From NCBI GenBank assembly GCA_031552995.1, contig JAVBMB010000052.1:1-34301 (forward strand): a stretch of 34,301 bases of DNA, in the 5' to 3' direction. The notes under the pieces were generated by a model. It saw only the letters and a program-made list of their open reading frames with translations. It ran no database searches and was not told where the DNA came from. The DNA comes from JAVBMB01 sp031552995 (GTDB taxonomy: Bacteria > Bacillota > Clostridia > Oscillospirales > Butyricicoccaceae). The position numbers were made by a program, and so were the translations under genes. Numbering within the stretch: the first letter of the stretch is position 1; each line of letters begins with the position of its first letter. Below are positions 15,268-22,986 of this stretch, one piece after another.

Positions 15268-15663
15268 CTACAATTGTTTATCGGTTTTAGCGGCGCATTT
15301 CGCCACAAACGCCGCGCTGTCCACAATAAATCGCTCATGTGTTCCGGTGCCGATAACCTCGCGTTCGTCGCGCGCCATCACGTCGAACACAAGCTTGCGC
15401 CTGTCGACAGCGGTCAGAGTGCATTCAAACTGAACGGACATGCCGACCGGCGTCGGCGCAAGGTGGCGGATATTCAGCATCGTGCCGACTGTCCCCTGCC
15501 CCGCTTCAAGCTCTTTTGCCGCGCAGTCGAAGCAGCAATTTTCCATAAACGCTATCATCCACGGCGTCGAAAAAACATCGAGCGCACCGCTCTTCATATT
15601 TCTTGCGGTCATATGCGGTTCGACGGTCATTTTAAGCGAGTGAGTCATACCGGTTTCAAGCAT
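15268..15663 (-). CDS. Thioesterase, hotdog fold (fluoroacetyl-CoA thioesterase-like)
   Basis: A 131-residue protein; AAGGAG directly upstream fixes the start at 15663 (MLETGMTHSLKMTVEP). The sequence pattern (M)TARNMKSGALDVFSTPWMIAFMENCC, then GTVGTMLNIRHLAPTPVGMSV and RRKLVFDVMARDE...IGTGTHERFIV matches the FlK-like hotdog thioesterases, which hydrolyse acyl-CoAs. The E-N-x-C segment and H of IRHLAPTP fall at the usual active-site positions. The substrate is unknown. It begins 20 bases after mgtE and is probably in the same transcript; no functional link to magnesium is obvious. Confidence 0.85.
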   Translation of the reverse strand: MLETGMTHSLKMTVEPHMTARNMKSGALDVFSTPWMIAFMENCCFDCAAKELEAGQGTVGTMLNIRHLAPTPVGMSVQFECTLTAVDRRKLVFDVMARDEREVIGTGTHERFIVDSAAFVAKCAAKTDKQL

Positions 15664-15683
15664 AGCGGTCTCCTTAATTAAAA

Positions 15684-17057
15684 TCAATTGATATGCAATA
15701 TTACAGTTGCTATCTGGAAGTAGAACAGCAGTGCCACGGCGTCGACAATTGTTGTGATGAACGGGCTGGCCATGACAGCAGGGTCGAACCCGATACGCTT
15801 TGCCGCCATGGGCAGCACACAGCCGACCAGCTTTGCAAAAAACACCGTGATGACAAGCGTAAGACAAACTGTAATCGCAACAGGAAGCGCAACGCGGTCG
15901 AACAACATCAGCTTGCCAAAGTTGGCCACAGCCAGTGTGACGCCGCACAGCAGCGAGACACGGATTTCCTTCCACATGACGACGGCGATGTCAGAGAACT
16001 CTATATCACCCAGGCTGAGGCTGCGGATGACCGTGACAGAGCTCTGGCTGCCGGAGTTACCGCCGGTGTCCATCAGCATCGGGATAAACGCGGTCAGCAC
16101 TACCTGCGCCGCAAGCGCATGTTCGAAGCTTGTGATTATCATACCGGTAAATGTAGCCGACACCATCAGAAGCAGCAGCCACGGGATGCGGCTTTTCCAC
16201 AGCTGAAAAACGGTCATCTTAAGATACGGCTTGTCGGTTGGGGTGATAGCCGCCATCTTTTCGATGTCCTCGGTCGCTTCCTCCTGCAGCACCTCGATGG
16301 CGTCATCGACGGTGACGATGCCGACGAGGCGGTTCTCCTGGTCGACGACCGGAAGCGCGGAAAAGTCGTACTTATAGAACATCTGCGCCGCGACCTCGCG
16401 GTCGTCAAGCGTCTGCACAGATATTATGCTTGTCGTCATTACCTGCTCAATTATGTCCTCCTCATCGGCCAGCAGAAGGTCCTTTACCGATACAAGCCCC
16501 TCCAGATGGCCGCCCGGGTCGGTGACATAGCAGGTATAAATCGTCTCTTTATCGACGCCGGTCTGGCGGATGCGGGCGAACGCCTGCTGGACTGTCATAG
16601 TCCGCTTCAGGCTGACATATTCGGTCGTCATGATGCTTCCGGCGCTGTCCTCGGGGTAGTTGAGTATCTGGTTTATAGACTTGCGCGTCTCGCTGTCGAC
16701 ACTGCGCAGTATGCGCTTTACAACATTTGCCGGCATCTCGCCGATGATATCGACGGTGTCGTCGACAAAAATATCGTCCATGACCTCCTTCAGCTCCCTG
16801 TCACTGAAGGCCTTTATCAGCTCATGCTGCATATCGGCTTCCATATCGACAAATGTGTCGGCCGCAAGCTCCTTGGGAAGTATGCGGAACAGCACCGGCA
16901 GTTCCTCCTGCGAGATGAGCTCCTCATCAAACAGCTCCTGCAGCTGCTCAGCTATATCGGCCGGGTTCATCTCCTCAAGCAGCTCGCGCAGCTCTATGAT
17001 TCTCTTGCCGCGCAGCAGTTCAAGGAGCTGCGCCGAGATTTTTTCAAAATCGTTCAT
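15684..17057 (-). CDS. mgtE: Magnesium transporter MgtE
   Basis: Mg2+ channel of the inner membrane gated by cytoplasmic Mg2+. AAGGAGG upstream fixes the start at 17057 (MNDFEKISAQLLELL). The N-terminal acidic superhelical N domain (about 1-130) precedes a CBS-domain pair (about 130-260: PEDSAGSIMTTEYVSL, YVTDPGGHLEGLVSVKDLL, VMTTSIISV, ALPVVDQENRLVGIVTVDDAI). Five transmembrane segments follow, with the hallmark MLMDTGGNSGSQSS and PFITTIVDAVALLFYF. 457 residues, full length. A long leader with promoter, small frame and two terminator-like hairpins precedes it. Confidence 0.96.
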   Translation of the reverse strand: MNDFEKISAQLLELLRGKRIIELRELLEEMNPADIAEQLQELFDEELISQEELPVLFRILPKELAADTFVDMEADMQHELIKAFSDRELKEVMDDIFVDDTVDIIGEMPANVVKRILRSVDSETRKSINQILNYPEDSAGSIMTTEYVSLKRTMTVQQAFARIRQTGVDKETIYTCYVTDPGGHLEGLVSVKDLLLADEEDIIEQVMTTSIISVQTLDDREVAAQMFYKYDFSALPVVDQENRLVGIVTVDDAIEVLQEEATEDIEKMAAITPTDKPYLKMTVFQLWKSRIPWLLLLMVSATFTGMIITSFEHALAAQVVLTAFIPMLMDTGGNSGSQSSVTVIRSLSLGDIEFSDIAVVMWKEIRVSLLCGVTLAVANFGKLMLFDRVALPVAITVCLTLVITVFFAKLVGCVLPMAAKRIGFDPAVMASPFITTIVDAVALLFYFQIATVILHIN

Positions 17058-17165
17058 GGGTGTTTCCTCCTTTCGGCCGCGCGCAGGCGGCATAATGCCC
17101 GGCAGATTTACACAGGCGCAGCGCGCCATGATGTAAAAAAAGCCGTGCATCTGACGGAAATGGGC

Positions 17166-17187
17166 AAAAAACCCTGTTCCCGACAGG
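17166..17187 (-). terminator. Second terminator-like hairpin in the mgtE leader
   Basis: Read on the minus strand, CCTGT and ACAGG form a short 5-bp stem followed by a run of six T after one G (complement of 17166-17171). Weak alone; notable because it follows another U-tract hairpin. Confidence 0.4.
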
Positions 17188-17215
17188 AAGTCACAGCACC
17201 ACAGATGAAGCATGC

Positions 17216-17253
17216 AAAAACACCGGCCCGCAGTGGTTTGCGGCGGGCTCCGG
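17216..17253 (-). terminator. Attenuator-like terminator in the mgtE leader
   Basis: On the minus strand the stem formed by 17223-17231 and 17243-17253 (CCGG and GCCCGC pairing, two-base bulge) is followed by GTGTTTTT. It lies between the short frame at 17271-17387 and mgtE, so mgtE expression needs read-through. Confidence 0.65.
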
Positions 17254-17270
17254 CAGGCTATAGCGTCATT

Positions 17271-17387
17271 TCAGGCAAAACGGCGAAAAAGACCCTGCAG
17301 CCCCACGAACACGAGACGCGTACTTGGCGGCTCGGGTTCACGGTTGTTCTCCATCTGTCTCGCGCCGTTGGTACTCCCCGCGTCCAT
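17271..17387 (-). CDS. Possible 38-residue leader peptide or small protein upstream of mgtE
   Basis: On the minus strand ATG at 17387 is preceded by AGGCAGGTGAAAACG, a fair ribosome binding site, and lies about 50 bases downstream of a good promoter. The product begins MDAGSTNGARQMENN and ends LVFVGLQGLFRRFA. The attenuator-like hairpin starts about 17 bases after its stop. This layout suggests translation-coupled attenuation of mgtE, but the peptide itself is not recognised. Confidence 0.4.
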   Translation of the reverse strand: MDAGSTNGARQMENNREPEPPSTRLVFVGLQGLFRRFA

Positions 17388-17437
17388 CGTTTTCACCTGC
17401 CTTTTTTTCTGGTTTATGATAATATTCGTACAGTAAT

Positions 17438-17466
17438 AGAGTATGACTTTTCTTGCGTCCTGTCAA
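17438..17466 (-). promoter_or_regulatory. Promoter of mgtE leader transcript
   Basis: On the minus strand TTGACA (complement of 17461-17466), a 17-base spacer, and TACTCT (complement of 17438-17443). It produces a leader of about 370 bases before mgtE. Confidence 0.7.
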
Positions 17467-17507
17467 CAGTTTTGTCGTGTTAAAGCAAAGCAAATATTGG
17501 CGGCCCG

Positions 17508-18449
17508 TTACATCAGCCCCAATGCCTTTATGCAAAACAGCCACAAAAACAGCGTGATGCACGAGAATGTCGACGTGCTGATAATAAGCTCGGCCGCAAG
17601 CGGGCCGTCACTGTCCATCTGCTCGGCCATCGGGTACGAGGCAATGGCAGTCGGCGCGGCGAATGCCGCCATGACAGTTGCAAGAGATATACCGCGGAAG
17701 CCGAATAAAATAGCCAGGGGTATCGCCAAGCCGGGCAAAAAAACCAGCTTGCCAAGTGTGCCCCACAGCACATATTTTTTGTTGTTGCGCAGCTGGGCAA
17801 AATCAAGCGATGCGCCGAGCGTGACGAGGGCGAGCGGCGTTGTGACGCCGGACAGGCTCTTTATCGCCGACGCGGCGACGACAGGCAGCCGCACGCGAAG
17901 AAACAGCATGACGATGCCGAGAAGCGAGGCGACTATAAGCGGGTTTGTTACCACGCCGCGCAGCAGCCGGACGATATTGACCTTGCCGCCGCGGAATGTC
18001 TCCAGCGTGACGACGGCCAGTATGTTGAGCAGCGGTACAAATATCGTCGCCGTGATGCCGACGACGCCCGCCTGCTCTGGCGGGAATATCGACGTGACGA
18101 TTGGCAGGCCCAAAAGTACGAAGTTGCCGCGGTATATTGCCTGAATCAGCGCGCCGCGACGCGTGTTGTCCTTTTCCAGCTTTGTCACGGCAAAGAATGT
18201 CGCGCCGTACAGCGCAAGCAGGCAGACCGGCATAAATATCAGCAGCTTAACCGGAACTTCATCTGCCGAGCTGCCCGAGCTGTAGATGTTGTTAAACAGC
18301 AGAACCGGCGTAAACAGCCGGAATACGATGTTGTTAACCGGGCTGATAACGCTCTCGGGTATCACCTTGATATACCGGCACAGCAGGCCGGCCGCCATAA
18401 TGAGAAACATCGGGAAAACTGCGTTGAACGATACGGTAAAGCTCTCCAT
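17508..18449 (-). CDS. AEC-family permease (auxin efflux carrier-like)
   Basis: A 313-residue membrane protein with about ten hydrophobic segments in two halves. MESFTVSFNAVFPMFLIMAAGLLCRY at the start, then VFRLFTPVLLFNNIY, RGNFVLLGLPI in the middle, TPLALVTLGASL, and AAFAAPTAIASYPMAEQM near the end are typical of AEC transporters of organic acids or amino acids. The start at 18449 fits the family but has no clear ribosome binding site; AAAGGAG lies about 40 bases upstream. It begins 89 bases after ribU and may be read from the FMN-riboswitch transcript. Confidence 0.85.
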   Translation of the reverse strand: MESFTVSFNAVFPMFLIMAAGLLCRYIKVIPESVISPVNNIVFRLFTPVLLFNNIYSSGSSADEVPVKLLIFMPVCLLALYGATFFAVTKLEKDNTRRGALIQAIYRGNFVLLGLPIVTSIFPPEQAGVVGITATIFVPLLNILAVVTLETFRGGKVNIVRLLRGVVTNPLIVASLLGIVMLFLRVRLPVVAASAIKSLSGVTTPLALVTLGASLDFAQLRNNKKYVLWGTLGKLVFLPGLAIPLAILFGFRGISLATVMAAFAAPTAIASYPMAEQMDSDGPLAAELIISTSTFSCITLFLWLFCIKALGLM

Positions 18450-18537
18450 AACAGCATCGCGCCGGTGTGCGGAAGAGTCCGGCTGCGCTCCTTTCGCGCG
18501 GCTTCCCTGCCGCGCATACATGTTGCGGGGAGGCCGG

Positions 18538-19125
18538 TTATTTTCGTCCTTTAAGCACGGGCGAAAGCTTTTTATACACAAGGAAAACGAATATAGATAC
18601 GCACAGGCACTTTACCGCGGTAAACGGCGCGTTGAACCATATCAGCGCGTCCCAAAGCGTCTCAACATTCGGGTTGAGCGTCTTGTACACGCCGATGAGA
18701 ACGTCCATTGGCATAATCAGCCTGGCGTATACCGGGTAGACGATGTAGTAGTTGGAAAATATGCTGACGACAGCCGCGGCAGCCGAGCCGGCAACCGAGC
18801 CGATTGCCGCGCCTTTTCTGCCGCCGAGCTTGCCGTAAAGCGCGCCGGCGCAAAAGACAAACACCGAGCCGATCAGGAAGTTAGACAGGCTGCCGACACC
18901 CATTGTATCGGTGACGAGCAGGTGCAGCATGTTCTTGATAAGGCAGACGGCGACACCCCACAGCGGGCCGAGCGCGAACGAGCCGAGCAGCGCCGGCAGG
19001 TCGGAAAAATCCATCTTGATGAACCCCGGCATGACAGGCACGCTGAAGTCGACGAACATCAGTACGAACCCGACCGCGCCCAAAAGCGTCGCGGTGATGA
19101 GCTTGCGTGTTCTCGTGTTTCTCAT
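18538..19125 (-). CDS. ribU: Riboflavin ECF transporter substrate-binding component RibU
   Basis: Membrane S component that binds riboflavin and works with the shared ECF ATPase/T module encoded elsewhere. CGGAGG before ATG 19125 sets the start. 195 residues with six hydrophobic segments; the N-terminus MRNTRTRKLITATLLGAVGF and FSVPVMPGFIKMDFSDLPALLGSFALGP, GVAVCLIKNMLHLLV are typical of S components of this group. Substrate assignment rests mainly on the FMN riboswitch upstream (19253-19403). The same fold family includes folate and other vitamin components, so without the riboswitch I could not tell. Confidence 0.9.
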   Translation of the reverse strand: MRNTRTRKLITATLLGAVGFVLMFVDFSVPVMPGFIKMDFSDLPALLGSFALGPLWGVAVCLIKNMLHLLVTDTMGVGSLSNFLIGSVFVFCAGALYGKLGGRKGAAIGSVAGSAAAAVVSIFSNYYIVYPVYARLIMPMDVLIGVYKTLNPNVETLWDALIWFNAPFTAVKCLCVSIFVFLVYKKLSPVLKGRK

Positions 19126-19185
19126 AAAAACCTCCGTGACTATAGACTTCAGGGAGGCTAAAACGCGGATATTACACATAAATAC

Positions 19186-19237
19186 CTGACGATTCTCCGC
19201 CGTCGCCCAAAAATGGCGCCGGAAGAAACCGTCAGGG
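19186..19237 (-). promoter_or_regulatory. Expression-platform hairpin of the FMN riboswitch
   Basis: CCTGACG (19186-19192) pairs with CGTCAGG (19231-19237), extended by an imperfect GC-rich inner stem around 19,195-19,228. It follows the aptamer on the minus strand. There is no long T-run after it, so the mode of control (termination or translation) is not clear. Confidence 0.5.
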
Positions 19238-19252
19238 AATAATATCGCCGCT

Positions 19253-19403
19253 CTTCTTCCATCCAGACTTACGGCATATGCCGCTTACTGTCGGTACCGG
19301 AATCACACCGGTTCTGCGCTGACATGCCATGCGGCACATCAAAGCTCGCGGACTTGGCATCAGCCTTACCGCCGGTCGGGTTTTTCACCCTGCCCTGAAG
19401 ATC
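19253..19403 (-). promoter_or_regulatory. FMN riboswitch (RFN element)
   Basis: On the minus strand the aptamer begins GATCTTCAGGGCAGGGTG, continues with CCCGACCGGCGGTAAGGC, CCGCGAGC, and GATTCCGGTACCGACAGTAAG, and ends GTCTGGATGGAAGAAG. These are the conserved blocks of the FMN aptamer in order. It senses FMN and should repress ribU when flavin is plentiful. Confidence 0.97.
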
Positions 19404-19459
19404 TGTAGTATGATATTGTGGCAGATAAAAGCGCGGGAAAAGCGCAGACCTGCGCAATT

Positions 19460-19488
19460 ATTTTACACCACATATTAATATTTGTAAA
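19460..19488 (-). promoter_or_regulatory. Promoter of the FMN riboswitch-ribU transcript
   Basis: On the minus strand TTTACA (complement of 19483-19488), a 17-base spacer, and TAAAAT (complement of 19460-19465), about 57 bases before the aptamer. Confidence 0.7.
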
Positions 19489-19501
19489 GAGGCGGCAGAC
19501 A

Positions 19502-19530
19502 TTGACACAGGCATATAAATGGAATATCCT
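19502..19530 (+). promoter_or_regulatory. Promoter of the D-aminoacylase-like gene
   Basis: TTGACA (19502-19507), a 17-base spacer, and TATCCT (19525-19530), about 70 bases before ATG 19601. It is divergent from and only 14 bases away from the ribU promoter. Confidence 0.65.
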
Positions 19531-19600
19531 TATTATATATCGGCGTGTGGCCGCGACTACGGACAGGTTGCGGAAATCTGCCGCGCCCGGAGGTTTGAGA

Positions 19601-21193
19601 ATGTACGATATCATCATCAAAAACGGAGAGGTTGTCGACGGCACCGGCAAGCCGCGCTTCAAGGCTGACGTCGCGATTAAGGACGGCAAGGTCGCCGCAG
19701 TCGCGCCGCAGATAACAAAGCCGTGCGCAGAAACTGTCGACGCAAAGGGCCTCATAGTCGCCCCCGGCTTTATAGACGGGCATACGCACAGTGACTCCCG
19801 CGCGGTGCACGGAAGCGACAGCTATAACCATCTTGAGCAGGGGACGACAACGCAGATTGCAGGGCAGTGCGGCAGCTCTCCCACACCGTACTATTCCGAT
19901 GCGATAGAGGGTGTGCGGCCGGCGGACGACGAGAAGCGCGAGGCCGAAATATGCGCCACGCCGGCCGGCTTTATGCGTCACGCGCTGACGATGAAGCTCG
20001 GCACGAACATGGCGTTTTATGCCGGGCACGGCCAGCTGCGCGCCCACGCGATGGGTTACAGCGACGCGCGCCCGACGGCGGCGCAGATGGACGATATGAA
20101 GCGCAACCTTGTCGAGGCGCTTGAGTGCGGTTTTCTGGGATACTCCTCCGGGCTGGTATACGCGCCGTCGGTGTATGCCGACACCGAAGAGCTGATAGAG
20201 CTGGCAAAGGTCATGGCGCCGTATAAGGGCGTCTACACCAGCCATATACGCGGCGAGGGGGACAATGTCGAGGCGTCGGTCGCCGAGGCGATCCGCGTCG
20301 CCGAGGAGGGCGGAGTGCCGCTTGTGATATCCCACCTTAAGGTGGCGGGCAAAAAGAACATCGGCAAATCGGTAAAACTTCTGCAAATGCTTGATGATGC
20401 CGCAGCGCGCGGCGTGCGCGCCTATGCCGACCAATATCCGTTTTTGGCCGGGTCCGCCCCGCTCGTCAGCCAAATCCCCGCCAAGTTCCTTGTCGGCGGG
20501 CGTGGCGAGCTGCTTAAGCGCATTAAGAACCCCGGGATACGCGCCGAGATCGAATACGCGATATTCAACCTGTCCGCCGAGTTTGAAAGCTCGGTCTATC
20601 AGGCGGGGTACGAGGGCACGCTTATCGCAGGCGCGCCAAAGACGCCGCAGTATGTCGGCATGACGATGGCCGAGCTCGCCGCAAAGCAGGGCAAGGCGCC
20701 TATTGATGCGTTCTGCGACTTTTTGCTTGAAAACGACGCGCAGGGTCAGGGTATATATTTCTCAATCAACGAGGATGATATGCTGCGCATAATGGCGCAT
20801 CCGCGCATAACCGCAGGCTCCGACTGGTCGGATTATCAGACGCATATCGACCCCGAGCAGCAGGCGGGAGGGCATCCGCGCGGCACGGCGACGATGACGC
20901 GCCGTTTGGAAATCTGCCGAGACAACAACCTGCGCACGCTGGAGGACAGCATCCGCAGCATGACGGCGCTGACGGCGCTGTCGGTCGGCCTGTCCGATCA
21001 GGGGGTGCTGCTTGAGGGGCGCGACGCCAACATCACGATATTTGACTATGAGGGTATCAGGTCGCACGCCGACTTTCTGCATCCGTTCAGGCGCAACGAG
21101 GGCATATGCACCGTTATTGTCAACGGTGAGATTGCCGTCAGAGAGGGGCACGCCACCGGCGTACGCGCCGGGCGCGCGCTGAGGCGCAGCTGA
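19601..21193 (+). CDS. N-acyl-D-amino-acid deacylase (D-aminoacylase family amidohydrolase)
   Basis: Amidohydrolase-superfamily metalloenzyme that removes the acyl group from N-acyl-D-amino acids or related compounds. CGGAGG upstream of ATG 19601 sets the start (MYDIIIKNGEVVDGTGKPRF, the family N-terminus). Metal and active-site motifs: GFIDGHTHSD (HxH), a Cys-containing GQCGSSPTPY as in D-aminoacylases, YTSHIRGEGD, VISHLKVAGK, and ITAGSDWSDYQ with the late Asp. The C-terminus has the usual GRDANITIFD composite-domain strand. 530 residues, normal length. A dihydroorotase/other amidohydrolase role is less likely. The M20 amidohydrolase follows after 57 bases, so both probably form one operon for acylated amino acids. 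Confidence 0.88.
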   Translation: MYDIIIKNGEVVDGTGKPRFKADVAIKDGKVAAVAPQITKPCAETVDAKGLIVAPGFIDGHTHSDSRAVHGSDSYNHLEQGTTTQIAGQCGSSPTPYYSDAIEGVRPADDEKREAEICATPAGFMRHALTMKLGTNMAFYAGHGQLRAHAMGYSDARPTAAQMDDMKRNLVEALECGFLGYSSGLVYAPSVYADTEELIELAKVMAPYKGVYTSHIRGEGDNVEASVAEAIRVAEEGGVPLVISHLKVAGKKNIGKSVKLLQMLDDAAARGVRAYADQYPFLAGSAPLVSQIPAKFLVGGRGELLKRIKNPGIRAEIEYAIFNLSAEFESSVYQAGYEGTLIAGAPKTPQYVGMTMAELAAKQGKAPIDAFCDFLLENDAQGQGIYFSINEDDMLRIMAHPRITAGSDWSDYQTHIDPEQQAGGHPRGTATMTRRLEICRDNNLRTLEDSIRSMTALTALSVGLSDQGVLLEGRDANITIFDYEGIRSHADFLHPFRRNEGICTVIVNGEIAVREGHATGVRAGRALRRS

Positions 21194-21250
21194 CAGCGCC
21201 GCGCCGCCGTAAAAAGCACAGTTTTCCAAAATACTACAGGGAGGCAGCAC

Positions 21251-22447
21251 ATGGATATAGCAAGGATTCGGCAGCTTGCACAGCAGAATGAGGAAAATGT
21301 CATATCGCTTCGCCGTCAGATACACAGGAACCCCGAGCTGGCCGACCGGGAGTTCAAAACATCGGCGCTTGTGCGCGCCGAGCTTGACAGGCTGGGCATC
21401 GAGTATATTACATACCCCGATATGACGGCTGTAGTCGGCATTGTCCGCGGCGCAAAGGACGGGCCGACCGTCGGCCTGCGCGCCGACATGGACGCGCTGC
21501 CGCTTGACGAGCGCACCGGCCTGCCGTTCGCATCCGAGACACCGGGCGTTATGCACGCCTGCGGACACGATTCCCACACGGCGATGCTTCTCGGCGCGGG
21601 ATACGTGCTGCAACAGATGAGAGACAGCTTTTGCGGCAATGTCAAGCTGTTTTTCCAGCCCGCCGAGGAGGGCAACGGCGGCTCCATGCGCATGATAGAG
21701 GCCGGCTGCATGGAAAACCCGCACGTCAGCGAGGTGTACGGCACGCACATAGGAGGTAAAGACCTGGGCACGCTTGGCACGAAGCCGGGGCCGACGCACG
21801 CCTTCAGCGACGAGATTACCATAGTGATTCACGGCAAAAAAAGCCACGGCGCATGGCCTGTCGGCGGCGTCGACGCCGTGCTTGTGGCAAGCCAGGTCGT
21901 CGTGGCCACCCACACACTGCCAAGCCGAAGGGTGAGCGCGACCGACTCGATTTGCATAACCGTCGGCGCCATTCACGGCGGAAAGGTGTCGAATATCGTG
22001 TGCGACCGCGTCGAGCTTGAAGTCATGTTCCGCACTTTGGATACCGAGACGCGAGAACGTGTCGTCAAAGAGTTTGAAGACCTTGTTCACGGAATATGCG
22101 CCGCCAACGGAGCTACAGCCGAGTTCATCCGCTCGAAGGGCTATGACGGCCAGGTGAATGAGGAATACCTCGTCCGTCGCCTTGAGTGCATTGCCACAGA
22201 GATACTTGGCCCCGGCAGCTTTATCGAGACAAAAACCCCCGGCCTTGGCACAGAGGATTTTTGCTATTTCGGCCAGGCTGCGCCGTCGGTGTTTTACCAT
22301 CTGGGCAGCGGCTCCGCGCCGGGACACGAGCCGGCGCCGGGACACAGCTCGGAATATACAATCAATGAAGCGGCGTTTATAAACGGCGTCATGATTAACT
22401 GCGCGCTGGCCCTCGACGGGCTTGAGAGGCTTAACGCCAATCAATGA
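21251..22447 (+). CDS. M20-family amidohydrolase (N-acyl-amino-acid or hippurate hydrolase-like)
   Basis: Zinc-dependent amidohydrolase of the M20D group. GGGAGG upstream of ATG 21251. The N-terminus ISLRRQIHRNPELADREFKT is characteristic, followed by GLRADMDALPLDE, HACGHDSHTAMLLGA (metal ligands), FFQPAEEGNGGS (catalytic Glu pair), GKKSHGAWPVGGVDAV of the dimerisation domain, and TEDFCYFGQAAPSVFYHLG with a late metal ligand region. 398 residues, normal. Substrate could be N-acetyl-amino acids, N-acyl-peptides or hippurate-like compounds. Confidence 0.92.
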   Translation: MDIARIRQLAQQNEENVISLRRQIHRNPELADREFKTSALVRAELDRLGIEYITYPDMTAVVGIVRGAKDGPTVGLRADMDALPLDERTGLPFASETPGVMHACGHDSHTAMLLGAGYVLQQMRDSFCGNVKLFFQPAEEGNGGSMRMIEAGCMENPHVSEVYGTHIGGKDLGTLGTKPGPTHAFSDEITIVIHGKKSHGAWPVGGVDAVLVASQVVVATHTLPSRRVSATDSICITVGAIHGGKVSNIVCDRVELEVMFRTLDTETRERVVKEFEDLVHGICAANGATAEFIRSKGYDGQVNEEYLVRRLECIATEILGPGSFIETKTPGLGTEDFCYFGQAAPSVFYHLGSGSAPGHEPAPGHSSEYTINEAAFINGVMINCALALDGLERLNANQ

Positions 22448-22482
22448 CGCGCTGTGCGCGGCATTGAAACGGAGGGAGAGAT

Positions 22483-22707
22483 ATGGAACAATTATTCACG
22501 GTGATTTTTGTCCTCTTGCTCGGCTATTATGTATACAGCAAGGTGAAGAAAATCCACGCGGCGGCAAGCGGGCACCGCCGGCCGCGCGCGCCCGGCGGTG
22601 AAGACAAGCAAGACGCCTCAGACGAGAGCGGGCAGCTGCTCGAAGCCGAGGAAACAGACGCGCTGTATGAAGAGAGCCTGCAAAAGACCGACGGGCAGGA
22701 CAGCTGA
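22483..22707 (+). CDS. Small single-span membrane protein
   Basis: 74 residues; GGAGGG precedes ATG 22483. One N-terminal transmembrane helix (about residues 3-17, LFTVIFVLLLGYYVY) is followed by a basic patch (KVKKIHAAASGHRRPR) and an acidic tail. Orientation is probably cytoplasmic C-terminus by the positive-inside rule. No known family recognised. It follows the M20 gene by 35 bases and appears to end the transcript. Confidence 0.7.
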   Translation: MEQLFTVIFVLLLGYYVYSKVKKIHAAASGHRRPRAPGGEDKQDASDESGQLLEAEETDALYEESLQKTDGQDS

Positions 22708-22729
22708 TACGGCTGACAGAAAGCATGAA

Positions 22730-22763
22730 ATCGCCCGTCCTGATATTCAGGACGGGCGACGCG
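22730..22763. repeat. 34-bp palindromic repeat, copy 1
   Basis: A perfect 13-bp stem (TCGCCCGTCCTGA at 22731-22743, loop TAT, complement at 22747-22759) followed by CGCG. The identical sequence recurs at 22942-22975, so this is a dispersed or duplicated palindromic unit and not a simple terminator. Confidence 0.9.
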
Positions 22764-22768
22764 CTTGT

Positions 22769-22798
22769 CGAAAAAGCAGGGCGCGTCCTGCTTTTTCG
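22769..22798. terminator. Bidirectional terminator-like hairpin
   Basis: CGAAAAAGCAGG (22769-22780) and CCTGCTTTTTCG (22787-22798), a perfect 12-bp stem with a GCGCGT loop. The A/T runs on each side let it work in both directions between convergent genes. Confidence 0.75.
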
Positions 22799-22848
22799 TG
22801 AGCCAATAGATTTTCTACGGACATGTGCCGGGGAAAATCACCATAACC

Positions 22849-22935
22849 CGCCCATTTTTACGTATAAAATGGGCGAAATCCGGCCCGCAGGCCGGAGCCG
22901 GCTAAATGCCTGAAAACCCCGCAGGGTTTTCAGGC
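22849..22935. repeat. Three further hairpins in series
   Basis: Stems at 22849-22875 (CGCCCATTTT with AAAATGGGCG), 22880-22895 (CCGGCC, loop CGCA, GGCCGG) and 22908-22935 (GCCTGAAAACCC, loop CGCA, complement). Two share the same CGCA loop. They lie between the two copies of the 34-bp palindrome. Confidence 0.85.
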
Positions 22936-22941
22936 AGACTA

Positions 22942-22975
22942 ATCGCCCGTCCTGATATTCAGGACGGGCGACGCG
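22942..22975. repeat. 34-bp palindromic repeat, copy 2
   Basis: Identical to 22730-22763 (35 bases if the preceding A is included). It ends 11 bases before the stop of the minus-strand aldo/keto reductase. Confidence 0.9.
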
Positions 22976-22986
22976 TTTTGCTCTTG

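Noticed and set aside
17058..17440. M-box magnesium riboswitch before mgtE
   Set aside because: I looked for the conserved GGTGAGGCT and ACGCCAATGGGTCAA-like blocks on the minus strand and did not find them.
15693..17483. A 596-codon plus-strand frame opposite mgtE
   Set aside because: It is the antisense shadow of a full-length MgtE with CBS and transmembrane motifs. It has no ribosome binding site and a His/Arg/Asp-rich composition typical of antisense frames.
20762..22444. A 560-codon minus-strand frame opposite the two amidohydrolase genes
   Set aside because: It spans two clear plus-strand genes and their gap; the codon bias of GC-rich genes opens this frame.
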